Positions 32,022 to 41,491 of a stretch of 64,000 bases of DNA are shown here, in pieces. This stretch comes from an uncultured Gemmiger sp. (GTDB lineage Bacteria; Bacillota; Clostridia; Oscillospirales; Ruminococcaceae): NCBI GenBank assembly GCA_944386225.1, contig CALXAH010000011.1, positions 1 to 64,000 of the forward strand, given 5' to 3'. A program made the translations under genes and the position numbers. Numbering within the stretch: position 1 is the stretch's first letter; the number at the start of each line of letters is the position of its first letter. A model generated the notes under the pieces. It saw only the letters and a program-made list of their open reading frames with translations. It made no database searches and was not told the DNA's origin.

Positions 32022-34013
32022 ATGGAGCCGCAGACCACCGTTACCGATCAGATCCGAAAAAATCTCAAATACCTTTCTCTGCTTGCGCGGGAGTACCCCA
32101 CAATTGCGTCAGCCTGCAGCGAGATTATCAACCTGCAGGCAATTCTGCGCCTGCCCAAAGGTACTGAGCACTTCATGAGCGATCTGCACGGGGAGTATGA
32201 GGCGTTTACCCATATACTGAACAATGCCTCCGGCGTTATCAAAGAAAAGGTAGATCGGGTTCTGGGCCCGTCGGTACCGGATGAGGAACGCGCGGAATTT
32301 GCCACCCTGATCTACTACCCGGCCCAGAAACTGGACGAGCTGAAAGCCGGCTGTGAGGATCTGGATGCCTGGTACCGCAAGACTCTGTACCGGCTGATTG
32401 ATGTATGCCGTATGGTGTCCTCCAAACACACCCGAAGCTTTGTGCGCAAACGGCTCCCGCCTGCGTTTTCTTATATCCTGGACGAGCTTCTCCACGCGCA
32501 TTTCGAGGATCATGACAAGGAATTTTATTACGAGCAGATCCTGTCCTCCATCATCGACGTGGACCAGGCGGATGAGTTTATCGAAGCCCTCTGCCAGCTG
32601 ATCAAAACACTGGCCGTGTTCAAGCTGCACATTGTGGGGGACATCTTTGACCGCGGCCCCCGCCCGGATATCATCATTGACCATTTGATGGCCCATCACT
32701 CGGTAGATATCCAGTGGGGCAACCACGATGTGGTGTGGATGGGGGCGGCGGCGGGCAGCCCACTGTGCATTGCTACGGTGTTGCGTACCACGCTTGCCTA
32801 CAACAACCTGGAAGCGCTGGAAGACGGCTACGGGATCAACCTGCGTCCTCTGGCCCTGTTTGCGGAGGCTGAATACCAGAACTGCGACATCCACCGGTTT
32901 TATCCCCATGTGGACGAGGCACGGGGCCCTTATCATCCCTCGGAACTGGCCCGCGTGGCCCGGATGCACAAGGCGATTTCCTTGCTGATGTTCAAACTGG
33001 AATGCCAGGTGATCGACCGGAATCCGGATTTTGAACTGGCGGAGCGGGATTTCCTGCGCCGCATTGACTACAACACCCGCACGGTTGTGATCGAGGGAAA
33101 ACGATATCCTATGCTGGACATGGATTTTCCCACTGTGGACCCGGCAAACCCGGCACAACTTACCGCCAGCGAGCAGCAGGTAATGAATACGCTCTGCCGA
33201 AGCTTTACTCAAAGTGAGCGGCTGCAGCGGCATGTCCGTTTCCTGTACGCCAAAGGCGGCGTTTATCACATCGAAAACGACAATCTGATGTTCCATGGTG
33301 CGGTGCCGCTGGCCGAAAGCGGTGGGTTTGCCATTGAGACCTTTGAAAACCGAAGCTATGCAGGCCGCTCTCTGATGGATTACTGTGATGAGAGGGCACG
33401 CCGGGGCTTTTTCGCTCCGGAAGGCAGTATTGCCCGTCAGAGCGGCGAGGATTTTTTGTGGTATCTTTGGTGCGGCAAACTGTCTCCGCTCTATGGCCGG
33501 GATAAAATGACCACTTTTGAACGTCTGTTTGTAGCGGATGAGGCTACCCACAACGAACGGAAAAACCCGTATTACCGCTTTATCAACGATACGCGTATGG
33601 CCCGTGCCATTCTGGCGGAATTTGGCCTGAACCAGGGGCATTGCCACATAGTCAACGGCCATGTGCCGGTACGTGCGGTGGAGGGGGAAACCCCCATCAA
33701 GGGCGGTGGAAAGCTGATCGTGATCGACGGGGGATTCTGCCGTGCCTATCACGAAAAGACCGGCATCGCCGGATACACGCTGGTTTACAACAGCCACGGC
33801 TTGAGCCTGCGGGTACACGAGCCCTTTGAGAGCACCGAAAAAGCCATCCGGGAGAACAGGGACATCCTGTCAAGTGTGGATGTGTTTGAAACCACCGAGC
33901 GGCGGATTCTAGTAGGCGACACCGATGAGGGCCGCAAACTTACCGCCAACGTGAGCGACCTAAAGCTGTTGGTGGCCGCCTATAAATCCGGTCTGGTAAA
34001 AGAAAAGCAATAA
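32022..34013 (+). CDS. fbp: Class III fructose-1,6-bisphosphatase
   Basis: A 663-residue Firmicute-type FBPase of the calcineurin-like metallophosphatase fold, for gluconeogenesis. The metal-binding motifs are FMSDLHGEYEAF, VGDIFDRGPRPD and WGNHDVVWMG, with a late GHVPV histidine motif. The length matches B. subtilis Fbp (about 670). An AAGGAGG site precedes the ATG. It follows recN by 36 bases without a visible terminator. Confidence 0.94.
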   Translation: MEPQTTVTDQIRKNLKYLSLLAREYPTIASACSEIINLQAILRLPKGTEHFMSDLHGEYEAFTHILNNASGVIKEKVDRVLGPSVPDEERAEFATLIYYPAQKLDELKAGCEDLDAWYRKTLYRLIDVCRMVSSKHTRSFVRKRLPPAFSYILDELLHAHFEDHDKEFYYEQILSSIIDVDQADEFIEALCQLIKTLAVFKLHIVGDIFDRGPRPDIIIDHLMAHHSVDIQWGNHDVVWMGAAAGSPLCIATVLRTTLAYNNLEALEDGYGINLRPLALFAEAEYQNCDIHRFYPHVDEARGPYHPSELARVARMHKAISLLMFKLECQVIDRNPDFELAERDFLRRIDYNTRTVVIEGKRYPMLDMDFPTVDPANPAQLTASEQQVMNTLCRSFTQSERLQRHVRFLYAKGGVYHIENDNLMFHGAVPLAESGGFAIETFENRSYAGRSLMDYCDERARRGFFAPEGSIARQSGEDFLWYLWCGKLSPLYGRDKMTTFERLFVADEATHNERKNPYYRFINDTRMARAILAEFGLNQGHCHIVNGHVPVRAVEGETPIKGGGKLIVIDGGFCRAYHEKTGIAGYTLVYNSHGLSLRVHEPFESTEKAIRENRDILSSVDVFETTERRILVGDTDEGRKLTANVSDLKLLVAAYKSGLVKEKQ

Positions 34014-34040
34014 ACCGTGTAAAGTCGGGAGGTGATACCT

Positions 34041-34820
34041 GTGCAGCTGGAAGAATACGAGCCGGGAACCCCGCTGCCCTTTGATGGCACCGACAACTTC
34101 CGGGAACTGGGCGGTTATCCTGTGCGGGACGGCCGCCGGGTGCGGCGTGGGATTTTCTGGCGTGCCGGTGCGCCGGCCAAACTTGTTTCCGAACATGACA
34201 GGCAGCTTTTTGATAGTCTGGGCATCCGTACAATCTTTGATTTTCGTTCCGCCGCGGAGCGGGAGTATCTGCCGGATCCGGCTTTCCCGGGGGTAACGCT
34301 GTATGAGATTTCTGCGATTCTGGACGAAAACGGTGTCGAAGTAAACTTTGATCCCCGGGAGCTGGCAGCTCAGGGCCGTGATGCTGCACGCCGGTATCTG
34401 GAAGAAGGGATTCCTCAGATTTACCGGCGGTTGCCATTTGATAACCCGGCGTACCGTAAACTGTTCGCCTTTTTGCTGGCGGAAGAAGTGCCGGTCCTGT
34501 TCCATTGCACCGCGGGAAAGGATCGCACAGGTATGGCAGCTGCGCTTATTCTGCTGGCGCTGGGGGCAGACCGGGAAACAATCCGTCAGGACTATCTGCT
34601 TACCAATCGCTGGCGCGCCGCCACCATCCGGGCAGCACAGGCCGCACAGCCGGAACGGGCCGACGATCTGGCCCTGCTGATGGGGGTGCGGGAGAAGGAC
34701 TTGGACACGGCGCTGGACGCCATTACCCGCGCCTATCCGGATTTGCGGGATTATTTTGCGGCAGAACTGGGTCTGGATGCCGCTGCGCTGCAGACCCTTC
34801 GTTCGATATACCTGGAGTGA
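34041..34820 (+). CDS. Tyrosine-protein phosphatase, DSP/PTP family
   Basis: A 259-residue phosphatase with the Cys-based P-loop HCTAGKDRTG (Cys156). Upstream features are FDGTDNFRELGGYPVRDGRRVRRGIFWRA and TIFDFRSAAEREYLPDP, typical of the Y_phosphatase3 group, which includes enzymes acting on phosphotyrosine or phosphoinositides. The GTG at 34041 is preferred because GGGAGGTGA lies seven bases upstream. No signal peptide is seen, so it is cytoplasmic. Confidence 0.88.
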   Translation: MQLEEYEPGTPLPFDGTDNFRELGGYPVRDGRRVRRGIFWRAGAPAKLVSEHDRQLFDSLGIRTIFDFRSAAEREYLPDPAFPGVTLYEISAILDENGVEVNFDPRELAAQGRDAARRYLEEGIPQIYRRLPFDNPAYRKLFAFLLAEEVPVLFHCTAGKDRTGMAAALILLALGADRETIRQDYLLTNRWRAATIRAAQAAQPERADDLALLMGVREKDLDTALDAITRAYPDLRDYFAAELGLDAAALQTLRSIYLE

Positions 34821-34877
34821 ATGGGCGTTCGCCTGCACTTCAGCTGTTAATATTACACAACAAAGGAGAGATTACCT

Positions 34878-35597
34878 ATGAGTACAGCTCACAACCGTGC
34901 CGAAAAAGGCCAGATCGCGGCAACAGTCTTGATGCCGGGCGACCCTCTGCGCGCCAAATTTATCGCCGAGACCTTCCTGACGGATCCTGTACTGTTCAAC
35001 GATGTGCGGGGCATGCTGGGATACACCGGCACCTACCAGGGCAAGCCGGTCAGTGTAATGGGCAGCGGTATGGGTATGCCCAGCATCGGCATTTACTCCT
35101 ACGAGCTTTATACCCAGTACGATGTTCAGAACATTATCCGTATTGGCTCGGCCGGCTCCTACACCCCCAAAGCTGCGCTCTTTGATGTGGTTCTGGCCAC
35201 CGGCGCCTACTCGGAAAGCAGCTTTGCCCGCACCCAGAGCGGCTGTACCGACGATACCATTCTGCCCAGCGAGGCACTGAACGACCGTCTGCGTGCCAGC
35301 GCCCGGGCGCTGAATATTCCCCTTATTGAGGGCATTATCCATTCCAGTGACGTATTCTATCGCCATGATGACCGCACCAATCCCACCTACTGGGAAGCTC
35401 TGCGGGATGAAAAGGGCTGCGTAGCTGTGGAAATGGAAAGCTTTGCGCTGTTCCACAATGCCCGCGTACTGGGCAAGAATGCCGCCTGCCTGATCACCAT
35501 TTCGGACAGCTTTGTGGACAGCCGCGTTACTACCGCCGAAGAGCGGCAGACCAGCTTTACCAACATGATGAAGATCGCACTGGGGGCTGTGGAGTAA
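34878..35597 (+). CDS. deoD: Purine nucleoside phosphorylase, DeoD type
   Basis: A 239-residue hexameric-type phosphorylase that splits purine (deoxy)ribonucleosides into base and (deoxy)ribose-1-phosphate. Features are VLMPGDPLRAKFIAETFL, GSGMGMPSIGIYSYEL, RIGSAGSYTP and the ribose-binding VAVEMESFALF, followed by the catalytic SDS. Its stop overlaps the cdd start (TAATG), so the two are coupled. It opens the nucleoside island. A TGTTAATATT word in the 57-base gap upstream also occurs before the bmpA-type gene. Confidence 0.94.
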   Translation: MSTAHNRAEKGQIAATVLMPGDPLRAKFIAETFLTDPVLFNDVRGMLGYTGTYQGKPVSVMGSGMGMPSIGIYSYELYTQYDVQNIIRIGSAGSYTPKAALFDVVLATGAYSESSFARTQSGCTDDTILPSEALNDRLRASARALNIPLIEGIIHSSDVFYRHDDRTNPTYWEALRDEKGCVAVEMESFALFHNARVLGKNAACLITISDSFVDSRVTTAEERQTSFTNMMKIALGAVE

Positions 35598-36007
35598 TGG
35601 ACAACAGGGAACTGGTGCGTATGGCCATTGCAGCCCGCGAAAACGCCTATACGCCCTATTCGCATTTCCGGGTGGGCGCGGCGCTTCTTGCCAAGGACGG
35701 GCGCGTATTCACCGGCTGCAACATCGAATGCGCCAGCTACAGTCCTACCAACTGTGCCGAGCGCACAGCCTTGTTCAAGGCGGTAAGCGAAGGTGTGCGG
35801 GAATTTTCCGCAATTGCCGTAGTGGGCTGGAAGGAAGGGGAGACCTGCACATCCTTTGCCACTCCCTGCGGTGTATGCCGGCAGATGCTGTTTGAATTCT
35901 GCGGGCCCGAAATGCCGGTAATTATGGCCAAAAATGAAGACGAAATCATGGTTATGACACTGGGAGAACTGCTTCCGGTCGGCTTTGGCCCCAAGGATCT
36001 TCTCTGA
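35597..36007 (+). CDS. cdd: Cytidine deaminase
   Basis: A 136-residue zinc enzyme that converts (deoxy)cytidine to (deoxy)uridine. Zinc ligands and the catalytic Glu are in TNCAERTAL (C53, E55) and PCGVCRQ (C91, C94). Substrate residues YTPYSHFRVGAALL and GCNIECASYS are present. It is coupled to deoD and feeds uridine to the pyrimidine phosphorylase encoded 7.6 kb downstream. Confidence 0.95.
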   Translation: MDNRELVRMAIAARENAYTPYSHFRVGAALLAKDGRVFTGCNIECASYSPTNCAERTALFKAVSEGVREFSAIAVVGWKEGETCTSFATPCGVCRQMLFEFCGPEMPVIMAKNEDEIMVMTLGELLPVGFGPKDLL

Positions 36008-36012
36008 TCCGG

Positions 36013-36043
36013 AACCCACATCATTCGCCCCTTTTTGTGGGTT
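36013..36043 (+). terminator. Possible terminator after cdd
   Basis: AACCCACA pairs with TGTGGGTT (8 bp), but the following tract (GTTAATATTTTG) is only partly T-rich. Confidence 0.4.
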
Positions 36044-36081
36044 GTTAATATTTTGTAACTGCCGCAGTTTGTGACAAACTG

Positions 36082-36110
36082 TTGAAATTGGCGGAATAAA
36101 AGACTATACT
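36082..36110 (+). promoter_or_regulatory. Promoter of the BmpA-type lipoprotein gene
   Basis: TTGAAA (36082-36087), 17 bases, TATACT (36105-36110). A leader of about 100 bases contains the inverted repeat CGCGGTA/TACCGCG. Confidence 0.8.
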
Positions 36111-36216
36111 TTTACTGTTACCGCGGTACAGATTTTACCATACCGCGTATCCGTCCCTGCCGGATGCTGTTTGCGTCCGCGTGGGAAAAATCGAACAGGA
36201 ATAGGAGAGTACAAGC

Positions 36217-37245
36217 ATGAAAAAGATTATTGCTCTGATTCTGGCTCTTGTCATGGCTCTGTCCCTGGTGGCCTGCGGCAGCGCCGGCAGCGAAGCCGGC
36301 TCTGAGTCCATCAAGGTCGGCATGGTTACCGACGTGGGCGGCGTAAACGACAAGTCCTTCAACCAGACCTCCTGGGAGGGCCTGCAGGCTCTGGCCGCTG
36401 AGAACTCCAATGTCGAGGTCAGCTACCTGGAGTCCAAGACCGATGCGGACTATCAGTCCAACATCGAGACCTTCATTGACGAGGGCTACGACCTGATCAT
36501 CTGCGTAGGCTACATGCTGGCTGATGCCACCCGCGAGGCGGCCGAAGCCAACCCCGATCAGAAGTTCGCCATTATTGACGACTCCACCATCGATCTGCCC
36601 AACGTGGCCTGCCTGATGTTCTCTCAGGCTGAGGCTTCTTACCTGGTGGGCATCGTGGCCGGCATGATGACCGAGACCGATACCGTGGGCTATGTCCAGG
36701 GCATGGTTTCCGATTCCATGAACCAGTTCGGCTGTGGCTTCATCGCTGGTGTTAAGGCTGCCAACGAGAATGCCACTGTTCTGCAGTACAATGCCAACAG
36801 CTTCGGCGATCCTGCTGCCGGCGGCACCGCTGCCAAGGACATGATCACCAAGGGAGCTGACGTTATCTTCCACGCTGCGGGCGGCACCGGCAACGGTGTT
36901 ATCGAGACCTGCAACACCGAAGGCATCTACGCCATCGGCGTAGACACCGACCAGTCTTCTCTGGCCCCCAACACCGTGATCACCTCCGCCATGAAGCGTG
37001 TGGATACTGCTGCACAGGACATCTCTCTGGCTGTTCTGAACGGCACCTTCACCCCGGGTGTGCATCTGTACAGCCTGGAGAATGGCGGCGTTGACCTGGC
37101 TCCCACCCGCGATCTGCTGCCTGAGGACGTGATCACTGCTGTTGAGGACGCCAAGGCCAAGATCATTGCTGGCGAAGTCACCGTGCCCTCCACTCCGGAA
37201 GAGCTGGGCGGCGGTCTGTTCACCCTGGCCGAAGAAGCTGCCTAA
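36217..37245 (+). CDS. BMP-family nucleoside-binding lipoprotein
   Basis: A 342-residue surface lipoprotein that should capture nucleosides for the ABC transporter encoded at 39.9-43.5 kb. The signal peptide ends in SLVACGS with the lipid-modified Cys20. The mature part matches BmpA/PnrA: VGMVTDVGGVNDKSFNQTSWEGL, DLIICVGYMLADAT, FHAAGGTGNGVIE and IGVDTDQSSLAPN. Codon use is very biased (ctg, aac, gcc), suggesting high expression. It has its own promoter and strong terminator, so it is made separately from, and probably in excess over, the permease genes. Confidence 0.93.
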   Translation: MKKIIALILALVMALSLVACGSAGSEAGSESIKVGMVTDVGGVNDKSFNQTSWEGLQALAAENSNVEVSYLESKTDADYQSNIETFIDEGYDLIICVGYMLADATREAAEANPDQKFAIIDDSTIDLPNVACLMFSQAEASYLVGIVAGMMTETDTVGYVQGMVSDSMNQFGCGFIAGVKAANENATVLQYNANSFGDPAAGGTAAKDMITKGADVIFHAAGGTGNGVIETCNTEGIYAIGVDTDQSSLAPNTVITSAMKRVDTAAQDISLAVLNGTFTPGVHLYSLENGGVDLAPTRDLLPEDVITAVEDAKAKIIAGEVTVPSTPEELGGGLFTLAEEAA

Positions 37246-37278
37246 GAGAAAATTCTCTCTTTGAAAATCAGCAATTGA

Positions 37279-37315
37279 AAAGTGCCCGGCGCATTTTTGT
37301 GCCGGGCACTTTTTC
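37279..37315 (+). terminator. Terminator after the BmpA-type gene
   Basis: AGTGCCCGGC pairs with GCCGGGCACT, with an inner GCA/TGT, followed by five T. Confidence 0.95.
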
Positions 37316-37390
37316 TGTGATTTTTCGGTATATTCTGCAAATAAATATCGTGAAATGTGCCGGAAATGACAGCGCAATATACAATTTAAG

Positions 37391-37419
37391 TTGAAATTTT
37401 TCCTGTTTTTTAGTACAAT
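37391..37419 (+). promoter_or_regulatory. Promoter of yjjI-yjjW (and probably the ABC genes)
   Basis: TTGAAA (37391-37396), 17 bases, TACAAT (37414-37419), in an AT-rich stretch 50 bases before yjjI. Confidence 0.75.
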
Positions 37420-37468
37420 AGAAAAGTCATGAAGACTGTTTTATTGTTGAATTGGAGGACATTTGCAG

Positions 37469-39010
37469 ATGAGACCTATTTCAATGGAAACTGTTGAGGA
37501 GAAGCGCCGTGAAATCCTGGCTACAATTCAGGATCGCACCGCTTCTCACGAACAGAAGGTTACCTATCTGGCGCGTCACGCTGAGAACTTTTTGACCGTA
37601 ATTGATGAGCCGGAAGAACTGGACGCGCTGATGCGCTGCCCGCAGCCGGAACGCTGCATCTGCAATCTGTTTGAAGGAGACGCGCCTTACCGGCCCCGCT
37701 ATATTTGCCCGGACTATCCCAAGTTCCTGAAACAGGGCAGCGAATTTTTGCAGCTGGAGGCACCGAAGGATCTGTGGGAGGCGCTGAATAACCTGCTCAT
37801 CCTGTATCATAACGTGCCCAGCATCACCAACTATCCGGTGTACATTGGTGATCTGGACAATCTTCTGGAGCCTTATGTAAGCCAGGTGGATGATGAAACG
37901 GCAAAAAAGGCGCTGCGCCTGTTCTTTATCCAGGTAGACCGCACCATTCTGGATTCTTTCTGCCATGCAGATATCGGCCCTGCGGATACTCGCACCGGTC
38001 GGCTGATTATGGAGGTGGAAGCCGAACTGGAGGATGCCGTTCCCAACCTGACAATGCGTGTCAGCGAGGATACTCCCGATGAATTCCTTCTTGCCGGTGT
38101 GAAGTGTGCGTTGCGTTCGGCCAAGCCCAGCTTTGCCAATGACAGAATGTTCCGGGGTGAACTGGGCGATAACTACTGCATTGCCAGCTGCTACAATGGC
38201 CTGTATAAAGCAGGCGGTTCCTATACCCTGTGTCGGCTGCTGCTGCACGGTATTGCCAAGCGTTCCTCCGGCATCGAGGACTTCAAGAAAAACCAGCTGC
38301 CGTATGTAATGGATGTGATGGCCCGGTATATGGATGCCCGCATTCGGTTCCTGGTAGAGGAAAGCGGCTTCTTTGAGAGCAATTTCCTGGCCCGCGAAGG
38401 ATTGATTCAGCGGGAGAACTTTACCGCGATGTTCGGCCTTGTCGGCCTGGCGGAGTGCGTGAATACCCTGCTGGAGAAAGAGGGCCGCGAGGGTCGGTTT
38501 GGCCACAGTGCTGAGGCGGATGCGCTGGGCGTGGAGATCATGGATCAGATCGCCGCGTTTAACCGGGCGCATCAGGCACCCTATTGTGAGGCCACTGACG
38601 GTCACTTCCTGCTGCATGCACAGGTGGGCATTGACAGCGACAAGGGCAGCAGCCCCGGAACCCGCATTCCTGTTGGGGAGGAGCCTGCTGAACTGGTGGA
38701 TCATCTGAAAAATATCAACCTGTTCCACAAGTATTTCCCCTCCGGAACCGGCGATATTTTCCCGGTAGACATGACTGTACACAAAAATCCTCAGTTTGTT
38801 CTGGATGTGATTCGCGGTGCTTTCCAGCTCGATATCCGGTACCTGTCTTTCTACAGCAGTGACAGCGATGTGGTTCGCGTGACCGGCTATCTGGTAAAGC
38901 GCTCTGAAATGGAAAAGCTTGCCGCCGGACAGAATGTGCGTCAGAACACCACCGGCCTTGGCCTGGGTGCTTCGACCAACTGTAAGGCACTGGACAGACG
39001 GGTACGCTGA
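37469..39010 (+). CDS. yjjI: YjjI-family glycyl radical enzyme, unknown substrate
   Basis: A 513-residue oxygen-sensitive glycyl radical enzyme of the YjjI (DUF3029) family. The C-terminal radical motif is RVTGY with the glycine at about residue 473. Candidate thiyl-forming cysteines are in NYCIASC (about C237 and C241). The MFGLVGLAEC block and the RVTGYL ending recall class III ribonucleotide reductase more than pyruvate formate-lyase, and the protein is short for the superfamily (usually 700-850). The ATG at 37469 has GGAGG ten bases upstream. It is followed by its activase and lies between the nucleoside-binding protein and its transporter. The reaction is not established; a nucleoside or deoxyribose-derived substrate is my inference from context. 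Confidence 0.88.
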   Translation: MRPISMETVEEKRREILATIQDRTASHEQKVTYLARHAENFLTVIDEPEELDALMRCPQPERCICNLFEGDAPYRPRYICPDYPKFLKQGSEFLQLEAPKDLWEALNNLLILYHNVPSITNYPVYIGDLDNLLEPYVSQVDDETAKKALRLFFIQVDRTILDSFCHADIGPADTRTGRLIMEVEAELEDAVPNLTMRVSEDTPDEFLLAGVKCALRSAKPSFANDRMFRGELGDNYCIASCYNGLYKAGGSYTLCRLLLHGIAKRSSGIEDFKKNQLPYVMDVMARYMDARIRFLVEESGFFESNFLAREGLIQRENFTAMFGLVGLAECVNTLLEKEGREGRFGHSAEADALGVEIMDQIAAFNRAHQAPYCEATDGHFLLHAQVGIDSDKGSSPGTRIPVGEEPAELVDHLKNINLFHKYFPSGTGDIFPVDMTVHKNPQFVLDVIRGAFQLDIRYLSFYSSDSDVVRVTGYLVKRSEMEKLAAGQNVRQNTTGLGLGASTNCKALDRRVR

Positions 39011-39011
39011 T

Positions 39012-39851
39012 TTGGAGGCGCTGGTCAATAAAATCATCCCGTTCAGTTCGGTGGACGGTCCCGGAAACCGCACCGCCATATTTCTCCAGGGATGCAATTT
39101 TTCTTGTCTGTATTGCCACAATCCGGAAACAATCCAGCTATGCCGTGCCTGCGGCATCTGCGTGGATAAATGTCCTACGGGCGCACTTCGTTTGGAAAAC
39201 GGCCATGTTCAGTATGACCCTGCCGTCTGCGTTTTCTGCGATACCTGCTTTAAAAGCTGTCCGCACAGCGCTTCGCCCCGGGTACGCAGCATGACGCCCC
39301 GGCAGGTTATGGAGGAAGTATCCCGCAACCAGCCGTTTATTCGAGGTATAACCGTTTCAGGCGGGGAGTGTACCCGTCAACGCGATTTTCTGGCTGAACT
39401 TCTTACATTGGCCGGGCAGGCCGGGCTGGATACGCTGCTGGACAGCAATGGAAGCTACGACTTTTCTACCGACCCGGAACTGATGGCGGTCACCGATGGG
39501 GTAATGCTGGATGTGAAAGCATGGGATCCGGCAGAACACCGGCGGGTTACCGGACAGGATAACCGGCAGGTTCTGGCGAATCTTTCCTGGCTTGCACAAG
39601 CGGGCAAATTGGAGGAAGTTCGCACCGTCGTGGTTCCGGAACTTTTTGATCCGGAGCAAACGGTGCGGGAAGTATGCCAAATCATCGCACCGCATATTGC
39701 AAAGCGAAACACGCGCTATAAAATTATCTGCTATCGGCCTTTCGGGGTTCGGCAGGAATATCGCGGGCTTACCCCTCCCTCCGGGGAACTGCTTGCGCAC
39801 CTGTGCCAGCTGGCTCAAAGCTGCGGAGTGCCCAATGCGGTTGTTGTATAA
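39012..39851 (+). CDS. yjjW: YjjW-family glycyl radical enzyme activase
   Basis: A 279-residue radical SAM enzyme that should install the glycyl radical on YjjI. The SAM-cluster motif is CNFSCLYC (C28, C32, C35), followed by an inserted ferredoxin-like pair of clusters (CRACGICVDKCP and CVFCDTCFKSCP) and the SAM-binding TVSGGECTRQ. Family members begin M-x-A-x-VNKIIPFSSVDGPGNR, so I choose the TTG at 39012 just after the yjjI stop. No ATG or GTG fits, and the ribosome-like GGAGG (39014-39018) lies inside the start, so coupling is likely. Confidence 0.88.
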   Translation: MEALVNKIIPFSSVDGPGNRTAIFLQGCNFSCLYCHNPETIQLCRACGICVDKCPTGALRLENGHVQYDPAVCVFCDTCFKSCPHSASPRVRSMTPRQVMEEVSRNQPFIRGITVSGGECTRQRDFLAELLTLAGQAGLDTLLDSNGSYDFSTDPELMAVTDGVMLDVKAWDPAEHRRVTGQDNRQVLANLSWLAQAGKLEEVRTVVVPELFDPEQTVREVCQIIAPHIAKRNTRYKIICYRPFGVRQEYRGLTPPSGELLAHLCQLAQSCGVPNAVVV

Positions 39852-39946
39852 AAGTCCCGCAAGAATTGAAATTCCCGCATAGATCTGCCGCTCTGGCCGG
39901 CACGTGCGGAACAAGTTAAAAGACAGTCTGCAAAGGAGGCATACAT

Positions 39947-41491
39947 TTGGCGAAGGAACGACACGTTGACCTTGGTACCACGGTCATCGAAATGCGGAAC
40001 ATAACCAAAAAATTCGGCAATTTCGTCGCAAATGACGGGATTAACCTGACGGTACACAAAGGGGAAGTCCATGCTATTTTGGGCGAAAACGGTGCCGGTA
40101 AAAGTACTCTGATGAACCAGCTGTACGGTATGTACCCGCCCACATCCGGCGAGATTTTTGTCAATGGCAAAAAGGTTGTACTGGACAACCCGAAAAAGGC
40201 CATTGAAGCGGGCATCGGCATGGTGCACCAGCACTTTATGCTGGTGCAGCCGTTTACCGTTACGGAAAATATTGTGCTGGGCATGGAGCCCTGCAAGGGC
40301 GTCAGCCTGGATATGGCCACGGCCCGTAAAAACGTGAAAGCCATTTCGGAGAAATACGGGCTGGAAGTGGATCCGGATGCCCGTATTGAAGATATCTCGG
40401 TAGGTATGCAGCAGCGCGTGGAAATCTTGAAAGCGCTGTATCGCGGCGTGGATATCCTGATCCTGGACGAGCCCACTTCTTCCTTGACCCCGCAGGAGAT
40501 TAAGGAACTGATCGATATTATGCACAGCCTGACGGCGGATGGCAAGTCCATTATTTTGATTACCCACAAACTGAAAGAGATCAAGTCTTCTGCAGACTAC
40601 TGCACCATTATCCGCATGGGCAAGTACATCGATACCGTGGATGTGGAGGCGGTGACAGAAAACGATCTGGCCAGCATGATGGTGGGCCGCAATGTCACGT
40701 TTACCGTTGAGAAGCCGGAGAAAGAACCGGGGGAACCCGTACTGCAGATCAAAGACCTGCATGCGCTGGATTACCGCAAGCTGGAAGCCCTTCGCGGCCT
40801 GAATCTGGAAGTTCGCCGGGGTGAGATTCTGGGCATTGCCGGTATTGATGGAAACGGCCAGACCGAGCTGGTGGAATGCATCACCGGCCTGCGCCGTGCA
40901 ACTGACGGTTCCATTACGGTCAATGGGATAGAGGTTGCCAATAAGCCTCCTCGCTTTGGCTTTGAAAACGGCGTGTCCAGCATTCCGGCTGACCGGCAGA
41001 AACATGGCTTGGTGCTGGAGTTCTCGGTTGCCGATAACATGATCCTGCAGAATTTTGCCGATGAACCGTATTCCCACCACGGATTCCTGGATCAGGCGGC
41101 AATCCGTAAGTTTACCGAGGAGAACATCGAGAAATTTGATATCCGGCCCCGGGATTGTGCTGTCAAACCGGCGGGTACCCTTTCCGGCGGTAACCAGCAG
41201 AAGGTCATTATTGCCCGCGAGGTAAACAATGACAAAGATCTGTTGATTGCGGTAAACCCCACCCGCGGTCTGGACGTGGGTGCAATCGAATATGTGCACC
41301 GCTATATCGTGGAACAGCGCAACAAAGGCAAAGCTGTGCTTCTGGTCTCCTTTGAACTGGATGAAATTATCAGCCTGTCCGACCGGATCGACGTTATCTA
41401 CGAGGGACGCATCACGGGCAGTATGCCGGGCAAGGACGCAGATGAAAACGTCCTGGGCCTGCTGATGGCGGGAGGTAAGAAGCATGAGTAA
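39947..41491 (+). CDS. Nucleoside ABC transporter ATP-binding protein (YufO/NupA-like)
   Basis: A 514-residue double ABC ATPase of the sugar/nucleoside uptake type. Domain 1 has GENGAGKST, ISVGMQQRVEILKAL and ILDEPTSSLTPQE; domain 2 has IAGIDGNGQTELVE in place of a full Walker A, and LSGGNQQKVIIARE, the usual degenerate second site. The TTG start at 39947 follows AAAGGAGG. It lies 95 bases after yjjW with no terminator between, so co-transcription with yjjI-yjjW is likely. Its stop overlaps the first permease. Confidence 0.93.
   Translation: MAKERHVDLGTTVIEMRNITKKFGNFVANDGINLTVHKGEVHAILGENGAGKSTLMNQLYGMYPPTSGEIFVNGKKVVLDNPKKAIEAGIGMVHQHFMLVQPFTVTENIVLGMEPCKGVSLDMATARKNVKAISEKYGLEVDPDARIEDISVGMQQRVEILKALYRGVDILILDEPTSSLTPQEIKELIDIMHSLTADGKSIILITHKLKEIKSSADYCTIIRMGKYIDTVDVEAVTENDLASMMVGRNVTFTVEKPEKEPGEPVLQIKDLHALDYRKLEALRGLNLEVRRGEILGIAGIDGNGQTELVECITGLRRATDGSITVNGIEVANKPPRFGFENGVSSIPADRQKHGLVLEFSVADNMILQNFADEPYSHHGFLDQAAIRKFTEENIEKFDIRPRDCAVKPAGTLSGGNQQKVIIAREVNNDKDLLIAVNPTRGLDVGAIEYVHRYIVEQRNKGKAVLLVSFELDEIISLSDRIDVIYEGRITGSMPGKDADENVLGLLMAGGKKHE

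Noticed and set aside
36041-36058. Rex redox-sensor site before the BmpA-type gene
   Set aside because: The left half TTGTTAA fits the Rex consensus, but the right half (TTGTAAC) matches poorly. Only the shared TGTTAATATT word is kept as a finding.
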